DNA of 64,000 bases from an uncultured Pelagibacteraceae bacterium (GCA_902630065.1 CACOTF010000001.1:62001-126000), one strand, 5' to 3'; positions 9,410 to 19,365 are shown, counted from the first letter of the stretch. Translations and numbers: made by a program. The notes: generated by a model not told the origin, from the sequence alone.

Positions 9410-10690
9410 TTATCTACCAAATTTTGTTTTTTTTATTAGTTGCTCGTATTGGGAGCTCATCATCCTTGTTTGAATTTGTGTAACAGTATCAATTGCAACT
9501 ACAACCACAATCAAAACAGAAGCACCACCCAAATAAAATGGAATTGGATAATTTGCAATTAGAAATTCTGGCATTAAACAAACAAGTGCAAGATATAACG
9601 CTCCTATGGTTGTAAGTCTTGTGAGAATTGTATCTATATAAAGTGCAGTACTTTCTCCAGGTCTTATTCCTGGAACAAATCCACCATATTTTCTTAAATT
9701 CTCTGCTGTTTCAGTTGGATTAAAAGTTATTGAAGTATAAAAAAAAGTAAAGAATATTATTCCTGATGCATATAAAAGCATATACAACGGTTGTCCTTGT
9801 GAAAAGTATGATGAAATGTTTAAAAATGTTTCGTTTTGCGAAACATTAAAATTTGAAAAGGTCACTGGTAATAATAATAAGGCTGACGCAAAAATTGCTG
9901 GTATTACACCTGCTGAATTAATTTTTAATGGTAAATGTGAAGAGTCTCCACCATACATTTTATTTCCCATTTGTCTCTTAGGATAATTTATAAGAATTTT
10001 TCTCAAAGCCCTTTCCATAAACACAATAAACATTATTGTTGCAACAAGCAGCACAAATATAAAAATTATCATTACTGTTGAAATCGCGCCTGTTCTTCCT
10101 AATTCAAATGTCGTTACTAAAGCTCTAGGGATTTCAGCAACAATACCTGAGAAAATAATTAATGAAATTCCATTACCAATTCCTCTTTGTGTAATTTGTT
10201 CACCAAGCCACATTAAAAAAATAGTTCCAGCAACAATAGTTGTTACGGTTGAAATTTTAAAGAATATCCCAGGATTAATCACTAAATCTGCTGAAGATTC
10301 CAATCCTACTGCTAATCCATATCCTTGTATAGTTGCTAATAAAACAGTTCCATATCTAGTAATTTGCGTAATTTTTTGTCTTCCTATTTCACCTTGAGCC
10401 TTTAAATTTTTAAAATAATCAGATACACCTGTTAATAATTGAACAATAATTGAGGATGAAATATATGGCATTATTCCAAGAGCAAATATTGCCATTCTAC
10501 TTACAGCGCCACCTGCAAAAACATTAAACATACCAAGTAAACCTTTTTGGTTACCTTCCATCATTATTTGAAGTTGTTCAGGGTCAATTCCTGGTAAAGG
10601 AACAAAAGTGCCCAATCTATAAACTGCAAGTATAAATAGTGTAAATAATATTCTGTTTCTTAAATCATTAGATTGTGTTGAGGCACTCAT
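9410..10690 (-). CDS. secY: Protein translocase subunit SecY
   Basis: A 426-residue polytopic inner-membrane protein forming the protein-conducting channel with SecE and SecG. Ten hydrophobic segments are visible. Typical phrases are YRLGTFVPLPGID near the N-terminus, FALGIMPYISSSIIVQLL in helix 2 (plug side), GIGNGISLIIFSGI, and GGFVPGIRPGES in the cytosolic loop that docks SecA and the ribosome. It directly follows rplO (one-base overlap) and abuts adk. Confidence 0.97.
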   Translation of the reverse strand: MSASTQSNDLRNRILFTLFILAVYRLGTFVPLPGIDPEQLQIMMEGNQKGLLGMFNVFAGGAVSRMAIFALGIMPYISSSIIVQLLTGVSDYFKNLKAQGEIGRQKITQITRYGTVLLATIQGYGLAVGLESSADLVINPGIFFKISTVTTIVAGTIFLMWLGEQITQRGIGNGISLIIFSGIVAEIPRALVTTFELGRTGAISTVMIIFIFVLLVATIMFIVFMERALRKILINYPKRQMGNKMYGGDSSHLPLKINSAGVIPAIFASALLLLPVTFSNFNVSQNETFLNISSYFSQGQPLYMLLYASGIIFFTFFYTSITFNPTETAENLRKYGGFVPGIRPGESTALYIDTILTRLTTIGALYLALVCLMPEFLIANYPIPFYLGGASVLIVVVVAIDTVTQIQTRMMSSQYEQLIKKTKFGR

Positions 10691-11151
10691 TATTTAGATT
10701 GATTTTTAACAGTAATTTGTCCACCAGCTTTTTCAATTTTTTCTTTGGCAATTTTAGAAGAATAATCTACTTCAATATCAATTTTAGAATTAAAATCACC
10801 ATTTGATAAAACTTTAAATTTATTAATCGATTTTCTAAATAGTTTAGATTTTTTAAATGTATCAATATTTATTTTCGTATCTGCATTGATTGTCTTGTTA
10901 TCAATTAGTTTTTGTAAATCACCTAAATTTATTATTGCTACATCATTTTTGCTTATAGGGTTGAAGCCTCTTTTAGGTAATCTCCTATATAAAGGCATTT
11001 GACCACCTTCAAAGCTTTTTATTGCAACTCCAGATCTTGATTTTTGACCTTTTACTCCTCTTCCAGAAGTTTTACCTTTACCAGAGCCTATACCTCTTCC
11101 AACTCTAATTTTTTTAGTTTTATGATTATTTAATGTATTTAAAGATGTCAT
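10690..11151 (-). CDS. rplO: 50S ribosomal protein L15
   Basis: A 153-residue uL15. The N-terminal glycine/arginine-rich extension (RVGRGIGSGKGKTSGRG, then GVAIKSFEGGQMPLYRRLPKRGF) threads into the 23S rRNA; the C-terminal globular part ends in AGGQITVKN. In most bacteria rpmD (L30) lies directly before this gene. Here the rplO ATG overlaps the rpsE stop by one base, so no L30 gene is present at this place. Confidence 0.97.
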   Translation of the reverse strand: MTSLNTLNNHKTKKIRVGRGIGSGKGKTSGRGVKGQKSRSGVAIKSFEGGQMPLYRRLPKRGFNPISKNDVAIINLGDLQKLIDNKTINADTKINIDTFKKSKLFRKSINKFKVLSNGDFNSKIDIEVDYSSKIAKEKIEKAGGQITVKNQSK

Positions 11152-11651
11152 TATCCTCTTTTCTCGATTATCTCAGATATTTTTTTATTTCTTAAATTTG
11201 AAATATTTTTTGGTGAATTTTGTTTTGATAAAGCCTTAATACATGCTCTAATTACATTATGTGGGTTTGCGGTACCTAGAGATTTGGCTACTATATCTTT
11301 TATACCAAGTACTTCACACACAGCTCTAACTGGGCCACCTGCTATTATACCTGTTCCTTTAGGTGCAGATCTTAGTTTAATTTTTCCAGCACCATCTTTA
11401 CCATATATGTCATGATGTATTGTTCTTCCATCTCTTAAAGGTATTTGTATCAGATTTCGTCTAGCTAGTTCATTTGCTTTTTTTATTGCATCAGGAACTT
11501 GTTTTGCTTTAGCATGTGCAATACCAATTTTCCCATTCTGGTTACCAACTACAACGAGAGCGGAAAAGCCAAATCTTCTTCCACCTTTAACGACTTTAGT
11601 TATTCTGTTTATATGAACTAATTTTTCAACAAATTCTGTATTTTTTTCCAT
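11151..11651 (-). CDS. rpsE: 30S ribosomal protein S5
   Basis: A 166-residue uS5. The double-stranded RNA-binding fold has [23 protein letters not shown], and the C-terminal domain has [19 protein letters not shown]. The [17 protein letters not shown] loop lies in between. S5 supports decoding accuracy and mRNA helicase action at the entry channel. It is three bases from rplR upstream and overlaps rplO downstream. Confidence 0.97.
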   Translation of the reverse strand: MEKNTEFVEKLVHINRITKVVKGGRRFGFSALVVVGNQNGKIGIAHAKAKQVPDAIKKANELARRNLIQIPLRDGRTIHHDIYGKDGAGKIKLRSAPKGTGIIAGGPVRAVCEVLGIKDIVAKSLGTANPHNVIRACIKALSKQNSPKNISNLRNKKISEIIEKRG

Positions 11652-11654
11652 ATT

Positions 11655-12005
11655 TTAAAATTCCATCCCATATTTTCTTAATGTCTCTGCAAAAATTTTA
11701 ACTCTTCCATGATATTTATAAATTCCTCTATCAAAGTAAATTTTTTTTATATTTTTTTCATTTGCTTTCTTTGCTAGCATTTCAGCAACAATAGTTGACA
11801 GTTCAGATTTATTTTTTTTTTGACTTTTGATTCCCTTATCTATTGATGAAGCAGAGACTAGAGTAATATTTTTTACATCATCAATTATTTGTGCACTTAT
11901 ATTTTTTGTAGATCTTGTGACACTTAATCTATATCTATCTTTCGACACACTTTTAAGTTTTTTTCTTACTCTAAATTTTTTTCTTTCTATTGTATTTAAT
12001 CTCAT
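11655..12005 (-). CDS. rplR: 50S ribosomal protein L18
   Basis: A 116-residue uL18, the 5S rRNA-binding protein of the central protuberance. The basic N-terminus ([12 protein letters not shown]) and the [19 protein letters not shown] core are typical, as is the ending [22 protein letters not shown]. It lies between rplF and rpsE in the standard spc order, with a one-base overlap with rplF. Confidence 0.96.
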   Translation of the reverse strand: MRLNTIERKKFRVRKKLKSVSKDRYRLSVTRSTKNISAQIIDDVKNITLVSASSIDKGIKSQKKNKSELSTIVAEMLAKKANEKNIKKIYFDRGIYKYHGRVKIFAETLRKYGMEF

Positions 12006-12544
12006 TATTTTTTCTTACCTTCTTTTCTTAAAATATATTGACCTTTTTCCTTTATACCCTTTCCTTTATATGGTTCGGGTGGTCTAATACTTTTAATTTC
12101 TGATGCAACCATTCCTACTTGTTGTTTATTTGAGCCACTTATTTTTAATGTTGTTTGTTTTTCGACGGCTATTTTAATACCTTGTGGAATATTATAATTA
12201 ATGTCATGACTAAATCCTAATTGCATATTTAAAACATTTCCTTTTAATGCTGCTCTGAAACCTACGCCGGTTAGTTCAAGTATTTTTTCATAACCACTAC
12301 TTGCCCCGATAATAGCATTATTAAGCAAGCTTCTATTCATGCCCCATAATCTTTTAGATGTATCGTCAAGTTTTTTAGGTTTTATTGATACTTCTTTACC
12401 TTCATTAATATTAAGTTCAAACATTTCCAAATCTAATTTTATTGCTTGTTTGCCCAGTGGTCCCTCTACATTTACTATGTTACCAGATAATAAAACTTTT
12501 ACTTTATCTGGAATCGGTATATTTATTTTTCCTATTTTAGACAT
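12005..12544 (-). CDS. rplF: 50S ribosomal protein L6
   Basis: A 179-residue uL6 with two repeated alpha/beta domains. [15 protein letters not shown] opens the first; [19 protein letters not shown] is at the junction; the signature [16 protein letters not shown] near the C-terminus binds 23S rRNA by the sarcin-ricin region used by the GTPase factors. Standard spc order; one-base overlaps with rpsH and rplR. Confidence 0.97.
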   Translation of the reverse strand: MSKIGKINIPIPDKVKVLLSGNIVNVEGPLGKQAIKLDLEMFELNINEGKEVSIKPKKLDDTSKRLWGMNRSLLNNAIIGASSGYEKILELTGVGFRAALKGNVLNMQLGFSHDINYNIPQGIKIAVEKQTTLKISGSNKQQVGMVASEIKSIRPPEPYKGKGIKEKGQYILRKEGKKK

Positions 12545-12936
12545 TAAAATACCTTACAAATAATTTCACCACCAAGCTTTTTCTTTCTTGCATCAACATC
12601 TGTCATTACACCTTGTGGTGTAGATACAATTGCTATACCGAGACCATTATTAATTTTTGGAAGACTGCTTGCGCTAGAAAAAATCCTTCTACCTGGTTTG
12701 GAAATTCTTTCAATAGTATTTATTACTGGATTTCCCGAGTTATATTTTAAGTTAATTTCAATTAATGGTTTTTTTTCTTCATTTATTTTGTAGTCAATAA
12801 TATAACCTTCAGATTTTAACACATCTGCTATTTTAGCCTTAAATTTTGATGATGGTAATGAAACTTTACTGTGATTTCTCACTTGAGCATTTTTAATTCT
12901 TGCTAACATATCTCCTATTGGATCACTTAAACTCAT
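12544..12936 (-). CDS. rpsH: 30S ribosomal protein S8
   Basis: A 130-residue uS8, a primary 16S rRNA binder in the central domain. DPIGDMLARIKNAQ at the N-terminus and SSLPKINNGLGIAIVSTPQGVMTD at the C-terminal side are family hallmarks. In E. coli S8 represses the spc operon by binding mRNA near rplE; no comparable structure was traced here. It is ten bases after rpsN. Confidence 0.97.
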   Translation of the reverse strand: MSLSDPIGDMLARIKNAQVRNHSKVSLPSSKFKAKIADVLKSEGYIIDYKINEEKKPLIEINLKYNSGNPVINTIERISKPGRRIFSSASSLPKINNGLGIAIVSTPQGVMTDVDARKKKLGGEIICKVF

Positions 12937-12946
12937 ATTTTCCTTT

Positions 12947-13252
12947 CTACCAACTTGATTTTACCATTCCAGGAATTTTACCTTCTAAACCAAGTTGTCG
13001 AAGGGCTATTCTTGAAATTTTTAACTTTCTGTAAACTCCGTGTGGTCTACCAGTAATTTGACACCTATTCATAACTCTAACTTTTGCTGAATTTCTTGGT
13101 AATTTTGACAATTTTTGTTGAGCTTTAAACCTTTCTTCTAATGATAATTTTTTATCCATTATTATTTTTTTTAACTTCAATCTTTTCTTATAAAATTTGT
13201 CTGACAATTTTATTCTTCTGTTGTTCTTGTTAATCGCACTCATTTTAGCCAT
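12947..13252 (-). CDS. rpsN: 30S ribosomal protein S14
   Basis: A 101-residue uS14 of the long, zinc-free type: no CxxC pairs are present. The signature [23 protein letters not shown] and the final [11 protein letters not shown] are clear. It sits in the 30S head between rplE and rpsH, overlapping rplE by one base, as in proteobacterial spc operons. Confidence 0.97.
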   Translation of the reverse strand: MAKMSAINKNNRRIKLSDKFYKKRLKLKKIIMDKKLSLEERFKAQQKLSKLPRNSAKVRVMNRCQITGRPHGVYRKLKISRIALRQLGLEGKIPGMVKSSW

Positions 13253-13806
13253 TAATTGCTCCTTGTTTCTCTAAATGGAAAATTTAAATGTTTTAATAAT
13301 TCAAAACTATGTTCTACTTTTTGAGATTTAATAACTATTGTAATGTCTAAACCTCTAATTTTGTCAACTTTGTCAAAATTTACCTCTGGAAATATTATAT
13401 GTTCTTTAACACCAAAAGTATAATTTCCAAAATTATCAAAACCATTTGGACTTAATCCCCTAAAATCTTTTATTCTTGGTAATGCTATGTTTGTTAATCT
13501 ATCAATAAATTCATACATTTTATTTTTTCTCAATGTTACCTTCAAACCTGAATTGGTGTTTTTTCTAGTTTTAAAATTTGCAATAGATTTTTTGAATTTA
13601 GTTACTACAGGCATTTGGCCAGTGATATTTGCCAGATCTTCTTGGCAAGATTTCAAAATTTTTTGATCATTTCCATCAAGACCTAAACCCATATTTAAAA
13701 CAATTTTTTGTATTCTTGGACCCATATATAAGTTTTTATAGCCAAACTTTTCTTTTAATGCTGGCTCAATATCTTTAGTAATGGTTAGTTTTAATCTAGG
13801 TGTCAT
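13252..13806 (-). CDS. rplE: 50S ribosomal protein L5
   Basis: A 184-residue uL5 binding 5S rRNA and contacting S13 and P-site tRNA. Recognisable parts are [14 protein letters not shown], the [21 protein letters not shown] segment, [16 protein letters not shown], and the end [10 protein letters not shown]. Overlaps rplX and rpsN by one base each. Confidence 0.97.
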   Translation of the reverse strand: MTPRLKLTITKDIEPALKEKFGYKNLYMGPRIQKIVLNMGLGLDGNDQKILKSCQEDLANITGQMPVVTKFKKSIANFKTRKNTNSGLKVTLRKNKMYEFIDRLTNIALPRIKDFRGLSPNGFDNFGNYTFGVKEHIIFPEVNFDKVDKIRGLDITIVIKSQKVEHSFELLKHLNFPFRETRSN

Positions 13807-14045
13807 TATTTTTTAGCCTCATTTTTATTTTTGGTATCAAAGACTGATAAATTCGATATATGTATAAAGTTTTCTTTTGAAACTATCCCACCTTTCTTTT
13901 CTTTTGTTGTTTTCACATGTTTTTTTACCATGTTGATACCTTTAACTTTTGCCCTATTATTTTTTCTGTCAATTTCAATTACGTCACCATCTTTTTTTTT
14001 ATCCTTACCAGTCAATATCTTTACTTTAGTTCCTTTTTTAATCAT
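13806..14045 (-). CDS. rplX: 50S ribosomal protein L24 (short)
   Basis: A 79-residue uL24. The KOW motif is at the N-terminus ([23 protein letters not shown]), followed by [20 protein letters not shown]. It is about 25 residues shorter than the usual 100-105, ending after a lysine-rich stretch in place of the C-terminal CPKCGKPTRVG-like part. L24 starts 50S assembly. The start and stop overlap the neighbours by one base, so the short length looks genuine. Confidence 0.95.
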   Translation of the reverse strand: MIKKGTKVKILTGKDKKKDGDVIEIDRKNNRAKVKGINMVKKHVKTTKEKKGGIVSKENFIHISNLSVFDTKNKNEAKK

Positions 14046-14413
14046 TATAATACCTCTGGTGCCAATGAAATTATTTTCATTTGTCCTCTATTTCTTAATT
14101 CTCTAGTAACTGGCCCAAAAATTCTAGTGCCTATTGGCTCCCCTTTGTCATCTGTTAAAACAGCTGCATTATTATCAAATCTTACTTTAGATCCGTCATT
14201 CCTATGAATTCCTTTTTTAACTCTTACAACAACTGCTTTATGAACTGCACCTTTTTTGACTTTCCCTTTTGGAATTGCTTCTTTAACCGCTACAACGATA
14301 GTATCACCAATACTAGCATATCTTCTTTTAGATCCACCTAATACTTTTATGCATTCTATCTTTTTTGCCCCGGTATTGTCCGCAACAAATAATTCAGTCT
14401 GAACTTGTATCAT
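14045..14413 (-). CDS. rplN: 50S ribosomal protein L14
   Basis: A 122-residue uL14. [22 protein letters not shown] is the N-terminal signature and [13 protein letters not shown] is near the end. It forms an intersubunit bridge and is the docking site for the silencing factor RsfS. Overlaps rpsQ by four bases (ATGA) and rplX by one. Confidence 0.97.
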   Translation of the reverse strand: MIQVQTELFVADNTGAKKIECIKVLGGSKRRYASIGDTIVVAVKEAIPKGKVKKGAVHKAVVVRVKKGIHRNDGSKVRFDNNAAVLTDDKGEPIGTRIFGPVTRELRNRGQMKIISLAPEVL

Positions 14414-14646
14414 TTGGAAACTCCTATCACTTCAAATTTTTTAGACTTTGAATAAGGTTTACACTCTTGTATTGATACTTTATCACCGTTTTTATATTTA
14501 TTCTGCTCATCATGAACACTATATTTTTTTCTAGCTTTAATTACTTTTTTTAGTACTGGATGTTGGTATTTTCGCTCAACCAGAACTGTAATAGTTTTAT
14601 TTGGCTTATCGCTTACAACTATTCCATTTAATACTTTTTTAGGCAT
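14410..14646 (-). CDS. rpsQ: 30S ribosomal protein S17
   Basis: A 78-residue uS17 with an OB fold. [21 protein letters not shown] and the [25 protein letters not shown]-type segment are typical. It binds the 5' domain of 16S rRNA early in assembly. Overlaps rpmC by eight bases and rplN by four. Confidence 0.96.
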   Translation of the reverse strand: MPKKVLNGIVVSDKPNKTITVLVERKYQHPVLKKVIKARKKYSVHDEQNKYKNGDKVSIQECKPYSKSKKFEVIGVSK

Positions 14647-14827
14647 CTTTTCTCACTACTAATGTTTTTAATCTTGCAATATTCTTCTTCGTCTCGCTTA
14701 TTTTAGATGGACTTTTTATCTGACCGTTAATTTTTTGAAATCTAAAGTTAAAAAGATCTTTTTTTAATTTTTCAATATCTTTCAAAGCCTGTTCTTTAGT
14801 CATTTTTTTTATTTCACTTTTTTTCAT
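14639..14827 (-). CDS. rpmC: 50S ribosomal protein L29
   Basis: A 62-residue uL29, two long helices. [20 protein letters not shown] is the family signature and [10 protein letters not shown] the C-terminal helix. It lies beside L23 near the peptide exit tunnel. Directly abuts rplP. Confidence 0.95.
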   Translation of the reverse strand: MKKSEIKKMTKEQALKDIEKLKKDLFNFRFQKINGQIKSPSKISETKKNIARLKTLVVRKDA

Positions 14828-15235
14828 TTAAATTCTCTTAATAAATTTACATTTAATTGGCAGCTTTGCTGATGCTTTATATAAAGCCTCTCTAGCAATT
14901 TCTTCTGTTACTCCATCAACTTCAAATAAAATTCTTCCTGGTTTAACTCTGCATGCCCAAAATTCAGGAGAACCTTTACCTTTACCCATTCTTACCTCGG
15001 TAGGTTTTTTTGATACAGGTATATTTGGAAACATTCTAGTCCAAACTCTGCCTTGTCTTTTCATGTGTCTTGTTAATGCTACTCTAGCTGCCTCTATCTG
15101 TCTTGATATAATTCTTTCGGGCTGAATTGCTTTCAATCCAAAAGAACCATAATTCATAGCATTACATCTTGAAGCATTTCCATGAATTCTTCCTTTATGT
15201 GCTTTTCTAAACTTAGTTCTAGTTGGTTGTAACAT
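14828..15235 (-). CDS. rplP: 50S ribosomal protein L16
   Basis: A 135-residue uL16 with [16 protein letters not shown] at the start, [25 protein letters not shown] in the middle and the conserved [18 protein letters not shown] loop. The arginine in KGKGSPEFW surroundings is a hydroxylation site in some bacteria. It shapes the A-site tRNA elbow contact. Two bases after rpsC. Confidence 0.97.
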   Translation of the reverse strand: MLQPTRTKFRKAHKGRIHGNASRCNAMNYGSFGLKAIQPERIISRQIEAARVALTRHMKRQGRVWTRMFPNIPVSKKPTEVRMGKGKGSPEFWACRVKPGRILFEVDGVTEEIAREALYKASAKLPIKCKFIKRI

Positions 15236-15237
15236 TG

Positions 15238-15897
15238 TTATGCTTTGTTCCTCTCTTGGCTAAATTCTTTTGTAAAAATTTCCCCTTTATATATCCAAAC
15301 TTTTATTCCAATTATTCCATAAGTGGTGAGAGCCTCGGCTTCGGCGTAATCAATATCTGCTCTTAAAGTATGGGATGGAATACTACCATCTCTTAACCAT
15401 TCTGTTCGTGCAATTTCGTTTCCTCCAAGTCTTCCACTACAAGAAACTTTAATTCCTTTTGCTCCTAATCTTAATGCAGATTGCATTGCTCTCTTCATCG
15501 CTCTCCTGTACGAAACACGTTTAACTAGCTGTTGAGCAATGTTCTCAGCAACTAAAAATGAATTTGTCTCTGGTTTTTTAACCTCTTTAATATTTAGCAC
15601 TATTTCATTTGCGCTCAGTCTTGATAATTTTCCTTTAATTTTTTCTATGTCACTTCCCTTTTTTCCAATCACAAATCCAGGTCTAGAGGTGTAAATTGTT
15701 ACAAAACATTTTTTTGCTGATCTCTCTATCATTACTTTTGAAACACCTGAATTGATAACATTTTTTTTGATGAATTCTCTAATTTTAAAATCTTCAATTA
15801 AATAATTTCCAAAATCTTGTTTCTTTGCATACCAGACGGAGTCCCATCCTCTATTGATACCCAATCTTAAACCTACTGGATTAACCTTTTGTCCCAT
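15238..15897 (-). CDS. rpsC: 30S ribosomal protein S3
   Basis: A 219-residue uS3. [20 protein letters not shown] opens the protein; the KH domain contains [15 protein letters not shown]; the C-terminal domain has the [21 protein letters not shown] run and the [14 protein letters not shown] signature. It lines the mRNA entry channel. The start lies 17 bases inside the end of rplV. Confidence 0.97.
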   Translation of the reverse strand: MGQKVNPVGLRLGINRGWDSVWYAKKQDFGNYLIEDFKIREFIKKNVINSGVSKVMIERSAKKCFVTIYTSRPGFVIGKKGSDIEKIKGKLSRLSANEIVLNIKEVKKPETNSFLVAENIAQQLVKRVSYRRAMKRAMQSALRLGAKGIKVSCSGRLGGNEIARTEWLRDGSIPSHTLRADIDYAEAEALTTYGIIGIKVWIYKGEIFTKEFSQERNKA

Positions 15898-16276
15898 GTT
15901 CCTTCTCTTTTTGTTTCATTTGCTCACTCAAAACAATTGTTACGTTTGAGTATGGTTTCATAATTTCTGCAGCTCTACCTTTGGCTCTAGCTCTAAATCT
16001 TTTCATTATTACCTGTTTTCCACAGAAAGCTTCTTTAACTACTAAATTGTCAATATCGTATTGAAAATTATTTTCTGCATTAGCAACTGCTGATGAAATT
16101 GTTTTCTTAACATCTTTAGAAATTCTTTTTTCTGAGAAAGACAAGTCTCTAATCGCAATTTCTACTTTTTTACCAACTATTGACTTAAGTATAGGTTTTA
16201 ATTTTCTTACACTAGATCTTACATTTTTATTTATTGATCTAACTTGTTTTAAATCTATATCTTTATTTTTACTCAT
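15881..16276 (-). CDS. rplV: 50S ribosomal protein L22
   Basis: A 131-residue uL22. The beta-hairpin reaching the exit tunnel and the [24 protein letters not shown] signature near the C-terminus are clear. The N-terminus carries a few more charged residues than usual. Macrolide-resistance changes occur in this family's hairpin; none was assessed. Its 3' end overlaps rpsC by 17 bases. Confidence 0.96.
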   Translation of the reverse strand: MSKNKDIDLKQVRSINKNVRSSVRKLKPILKSIVGKKVEIAIRDLSFSEKRISKDVKKTISSAVANAENNFQYDIDNLVVKEAFCGKQVIMKRFRARAKGRAAEIMKPYSNVTIVLSEQMKQKEKEHGTKG

Positions 16277-16278
16277 AT

Positions 16279-16587
16279 TTATTTCTTATCAGCTCCTTTT
16301 GCTCCACCCTCAACTTTTGCTTTTTTATCAGCTGGTGTATGACCAAAAAACTGTCTTGTCGGAGCAAATTCCCCAAATTTATGTCCTACCATGTCTTCAG
16401 AAACAGTTATTGGTATAAATTTTTTACCGTTATAAATTAAAAAACTAAATCCTACAAAGTCAGGTATTATTGTAGACTTTCTAGACCAAGTTTTTATAGG
16501 TTTTTTATTAGGATCATTTTTAATCTTTTCAACTTTTTTAATTAAACTTTCCTCAACAAAAGGTCCTTTCCAAACAGATCTTGCCAT
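16279..16587 (-). CDS. rpsS: 30S ribosomal protein S19
   Basis: A 102-residue uS19. [19 protein letters not shown] and [17 protein letters not shown] are the family signatures. After residue about 85 there is an extra Lys/Ala/Gly-rich tail ([17 protein letters not shown]). S19 sits in the 30S head with S13 near the A-site finger. Three bases after rplB. Confidence 0.97.
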   Translation of the reverse strand: MARSVWKGPFVEESLIKKVEKIKNDPNKKPIKTWSRKSTIIPDFVGFSFLIYNGKKFIPITVSEDMVGHKFGEFAPTRQFFGHTPADKKAKVEGGAKGADKK

Positions 16588-16590
16588 AAA

Positions 16591-17424
16591 TTAAGCTCTC
16601 TTCTTCTTTCTTCTTCTTATTATAAATTTATCAGTTCTTTTATTGTCTCTCGTTTTTAATCCTTTGGCTGATTGTCCAGTAGGTGAAACTGGATGTCTAC
16701 CACCTGCAGATTTTCCTTCACCACCACCGTGAGGGTGATCTACTGGATTTTTAACAACTCCTCTAGTATGAGGTCTTCTGCCCAACCATCTTGATCGACC
16801 AGCTTTTCCAATTTTAATGTTTTTTTGATCTGGATTAGATAATACTCCAATTGTAGCCAACGCTCTTGAATCTATTTTTCTAACTTCACCTGAAGTCATT
16901 TTTATAATAGAGTAATTTCCATCAATACCAGAAATCGTTACAGAAGAACCAGCTGCTCTTGCAATTTTTCCACCAGCACCCGGCTGTATTTCAACATTAT
17001 GTATATCAATACCCACTGGAATATCCTGTAATGGTAAACAATTTCCTATTTTTATTTCTGAAGAAGATCCATTTTGAATATAATCGCCAACTTTTATTTT
17101 TTGCGGAGCAAGATAATAGAATTTTTGATTGTCTTCAAATTTAACTAACATTATATGGCATGATCTATTTGGATCATATTCAATTCTTTCCACAATAGCT
17201 TTCATATCGTTCTTTTTTCTATAAAAATCAATTTTTCTATACTTGTGCTTATGTCCTCCACCATGATTTCTAGATGTTATACGACCATAATTATTTCTTC
17301 CTTTTGATGAATAATTAGCACTTGTTAATGGCTTGTATGGTTTGCCTTTCCATAAGCCTTCTCTACTCGTTAAGATGGTTCCTCTAGTAGATTTTGTGTA
17401 AGGTTTAAATGTTTTTAAAGCCAT
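16591..17424 (-). CDS. rplB: 50S ribosomal protein L2
   Basis: A 277-residue uL2. The middle contains the OB and SH3-like domains (RIEYDPNRSCHIMLVKFEDN; IQPGAGGKIARAAGSSVTI). The C-terminal signature VDHPHGGGEGKSAGGRHPVSP holds the conserved histidine near the peptidyl-transferase centre. Three bases from rplW and rpsS. Confidence 0.98.
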   Translation of the reverse strand: MALKTFKPYTKSTRGTILTSREGLWKGKPYKPLTSANYSSKGRNNYGRITSRNHGGGHKHKYRKIDFYRKKNDMKAIVERIEYDPNRSCHIMLVKFEDNQKFYYLAPQKIKVGDYIQNGSSSEIKIGNCLPLQDIPVGIDIHNVEIQPGAGGKIARAAGSSVTISGIDGNYSIIKMTSGEVRKIDSRALATIGVLSNPDQKNIKIGKAGRSRWLGRRPHTRGVVKNPVDHPHGGGEGKSAGGRHPVSPTGQSAKGLKTRDNKRTDKFIIRRRKKKRA

Positions 17425-17427
17425 AAT

Positions 17428-17721
17428 TTAAATTCCTGTTGTTAAGTCAATATTTTGACCTTTTTTAAGGGTAACAATTGCTTTTTTAAAACCCTTCTTT
17501 TTAACTTTTTTTCCTCTGGTAGATTTAATGATTGTTTTTTTATTAATAATATTAATTTTTGTTACATTAACTTTAAAAATTTTTTCAATTGATCCTTTTA
17601 AAGTTTTTTTATTAGCACCATGAGGTACTTTAAAAACAATTTTATTTTGTTCTGATAAATTTGTTGATTTCTCAGTTACAACAGGAAACAAGATTTTATC
17701 ATATAAGCTTAGTTTATCCAT
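17428..17721 (-). CDS. rplW: 50S ribosomal protein L23
   Basis: A 97-residue uL23 with ILFPVVTEKSTNLSEQNKIVFKV at the N-terminal side and a lysine-rich hairpin (RGKKVKKKGFKKAIVTLKKGQ). It forms the docking point at the tunnel exit for trigger factor and SRP. One-base overlap with rplD. Confidence 0.96.
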   Translation of the reverse strand: MDKLSLYDKILFPVVTEKSTNLSEQNKIVFKVPHGANKKTLKGSIEKIFKVNVTKINIINKKTIIKSTRGKKVKKKGFKKAIVTLKKGQNIDLTTGI

Positions 17722-18344
17722 TATTGATACCTTTTTTCCAATTCTTTGACTGAGCTCTCAGTAAAAATAATTTTTTTATACTTAACTAAATCAAATGCAC
17801 TGAAATGATTTGCATCTGTTAATTTGACATTAGGAATATTCTTAGTCGATCTTAAGATGTTATCTTTTGACTTTGTATCCATAATTAATAAAGAGTTATT
17901 TGCACCAAACTTCTTTAAAAGTTCAAACATTTCTTTTGTTTTTTCAATTTTTTTACCAAAATCATCAAAAATAATTACATTATTCGATTTATTTTTTTCA
18001 GTAATAAGTGAGGCTATGCTCATTTTTTTTTCACTTTTATTCAACTTTCTAATTTTATAATTATCTTGACCTTTTGGTCCATGAGCTATTCCTCCACCTA
18101 CAAATATAGGAGCTTTTTTACTAGAGTGTCTTGCATTACCAGTGCCTTTTTGTGAGTAAATTTTAGATGTTGAGCCAGTTATTTCATTTCTTTGCTTTGT
18201 CTTTGCCTTTCTACCTTTAAAGTTTGCGTTTAATTTATAAATAGCATCACTCACTAATTGCTTGTTAACTTTAGCACTAAAAATTTTATCTAGCACTTCT
18301 ATGCTTTGTTTTTTGCCATCAATACTTAATTTATCTATTTTCAT
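17721..18344 (-). CDS. rplD: 50S ribosomal protein L4
   Basis: A 207-residue uL4. The long loop reaching the exit tunnel contains KQRNEITGSTSKIYSQKGTGNARHSSKKAPIF-type sequence, in which the QKGTGNARHS part is the signature. In E. coli L4 also represses the S10 operon by acting on the rpsJ leader; rpsJ here has only a two-base gap after fusA, so that leader is absent. Directly abuts rplC. Confidence 0.97.
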   Translation of the reverse strand: MKIDKLSIDGKKQSIEVLDKIFSAKVNKQLVSDAIYKLNANFKGRKAKTKQRNEITGSTSKIYSQKGTGNARHSSKKAPIFVGGGIAHGPKGQDNYKIRKLNKSEKKMSIASLITEKNKSNNVIIFDDFGKKIEKTKEMFELLKKFGANNSLLIMDTKSKDNILRSTKNIPNVKLTDANHFSAFDLVKYKKIIFTESSVKELEKRYQ

Positions 18345-19055
18345 TTATTTTTTCTTTTTATCAGCTGATTTTTTTTGTTTTTCAATTTGCTCAATTTTTT
18401 CTGAAATTGACATTCTGTTAATATCTTTGACCGATTTTCTAATTAAAACTTCTGTATTTTTTGATCCAGGAATAGAGCCTTTTAAATATAGTAAATTGTT
18501 TTCTTTGTCAGTTTTTATAACTTCAATATTTTGTATAGTTCTAATTTTATCTCCCATATGACCAGCCATTTTTTTTCCTTTAAAAACTTTACCTGGATCC
18601 TGCCTTTGTCCTGTTGAACCGTGTGATCTATGAGAAATTGAAACACCGTGAGTAGCCCTTAATCCACCAAAATTATGTCTTTTCATTGCACCTGCAAATC
18701 CTTTACCAATTGTCTTAGATTTAACATCAACAAATTTAACATTCTCAAATATTTCTAATCCAATTTCATTTCCTTCTTTGAAATTTTCAGTGCTTTCTAA
18801 TCTAAACTCTTTAAGTATTTTTTTTGGCTCTGTATTTTTTTTGGCAAAATAACCTTTCATAGCTTTGGTTAACTTTGAGTTTTTTATTTTCCCAAATCCT
18901 ATTTGAACTGCACTATATCCTCTGTTTTCTTTGTTAATCACATTTATTACTCTTCCGATCTCCATTTTTAAAACAGTTACTGGAACTGATTGGCCAGTTT
19001 TAAAAAACTCTCTAGACATTCCTATTTTTTTTCCAATTAAAGCTAAATTACCCAT
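18345..19055 (-). CDS. rplC: 50S ribosomal protein L3
   Basis: A 236-residue uL3. The N-terminal IGKKIGMSREF, the SKTIGKGFAGAMKRHNFGG extension toward the peptidyl-transferase centre, and SHRSHGSTGQRQDPGKVFKGKKMAGHMG are hallmarks; the glutamine in GQRQDP is the PrmB methylation site in E. coli. The last about 20 residues are a lysine-rich tail. One-base overlap with rpsJ. Confidence 0.97.
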   Translation of the reverse strand: MGNLALIGKKIGMSREFFKTGQSVPVTVLKMEIGRVINVINKENRGYSAVQIGFGKIKNSKLTKAMKGYFAKKNTEPKKILKEFRLESTENFKEGNEIGLEIFENVKFVDVKSKTIGKGFAGAMKRHNFGGLRATHGVSISHRSHGSTGQRQDPGKVFKGKKMAGHMGDKIRTIQNIEVIKTDKENNLLYLKGSIPGSKNTEVLIRKSVKDINRMSISEKIEQIEKQKKSADKKKK

Positions 19056-19363
19056 TATATTTTAATCTCCACATCTACTCCTGATGCTAAATCAAGTTTC
19101 ATTAGTGCTTCAACTGTTGCAGGTGTAGGTTCAATAATATCAATTAATCTTTTATGAGTTCTGGTTTCGAATTGTTCTCTACTTTTTTTATCAATATGTG
19201 GTGATCTTAAAACAGTATATCTCTCTATTTTTGTAGGTAGAGGAATTGGACCTTTAATATTAGCTCCTGTTCTTCTAACAGTATTTACTATCTCCTCAGT
19301 AGACTGATCCAAGACCTTGTTATCGTATGCTCTTAATTTTATTCTAATATTTTGTTTATCCAT
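19055..19363 (-). CDS. rpsJ: 30S ribosomal protein S10
   Basis: A 102-residue uS10/NusE with [17 protein letters not shown], the [31 protein letters not shown]-type loop and THKRLIDI. Besides its 30S role it joins NusB in antitermination complexes. It begins only two bases after fusA, so the S10 cluster has no leader or promoter gap of its own here. Confidence 0.97.
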   Translation of the reverse strand: MDKQNIRIKLRAYDNKVLDQSTEEIVNTVRRTGANIKGPIPLPTKIERYTVLRSPHIDKKSREQFETRTHKRLIDIIEPTPATVEALMKLDLASGVDVEIKI

Positions 19364-19365
19364 AA

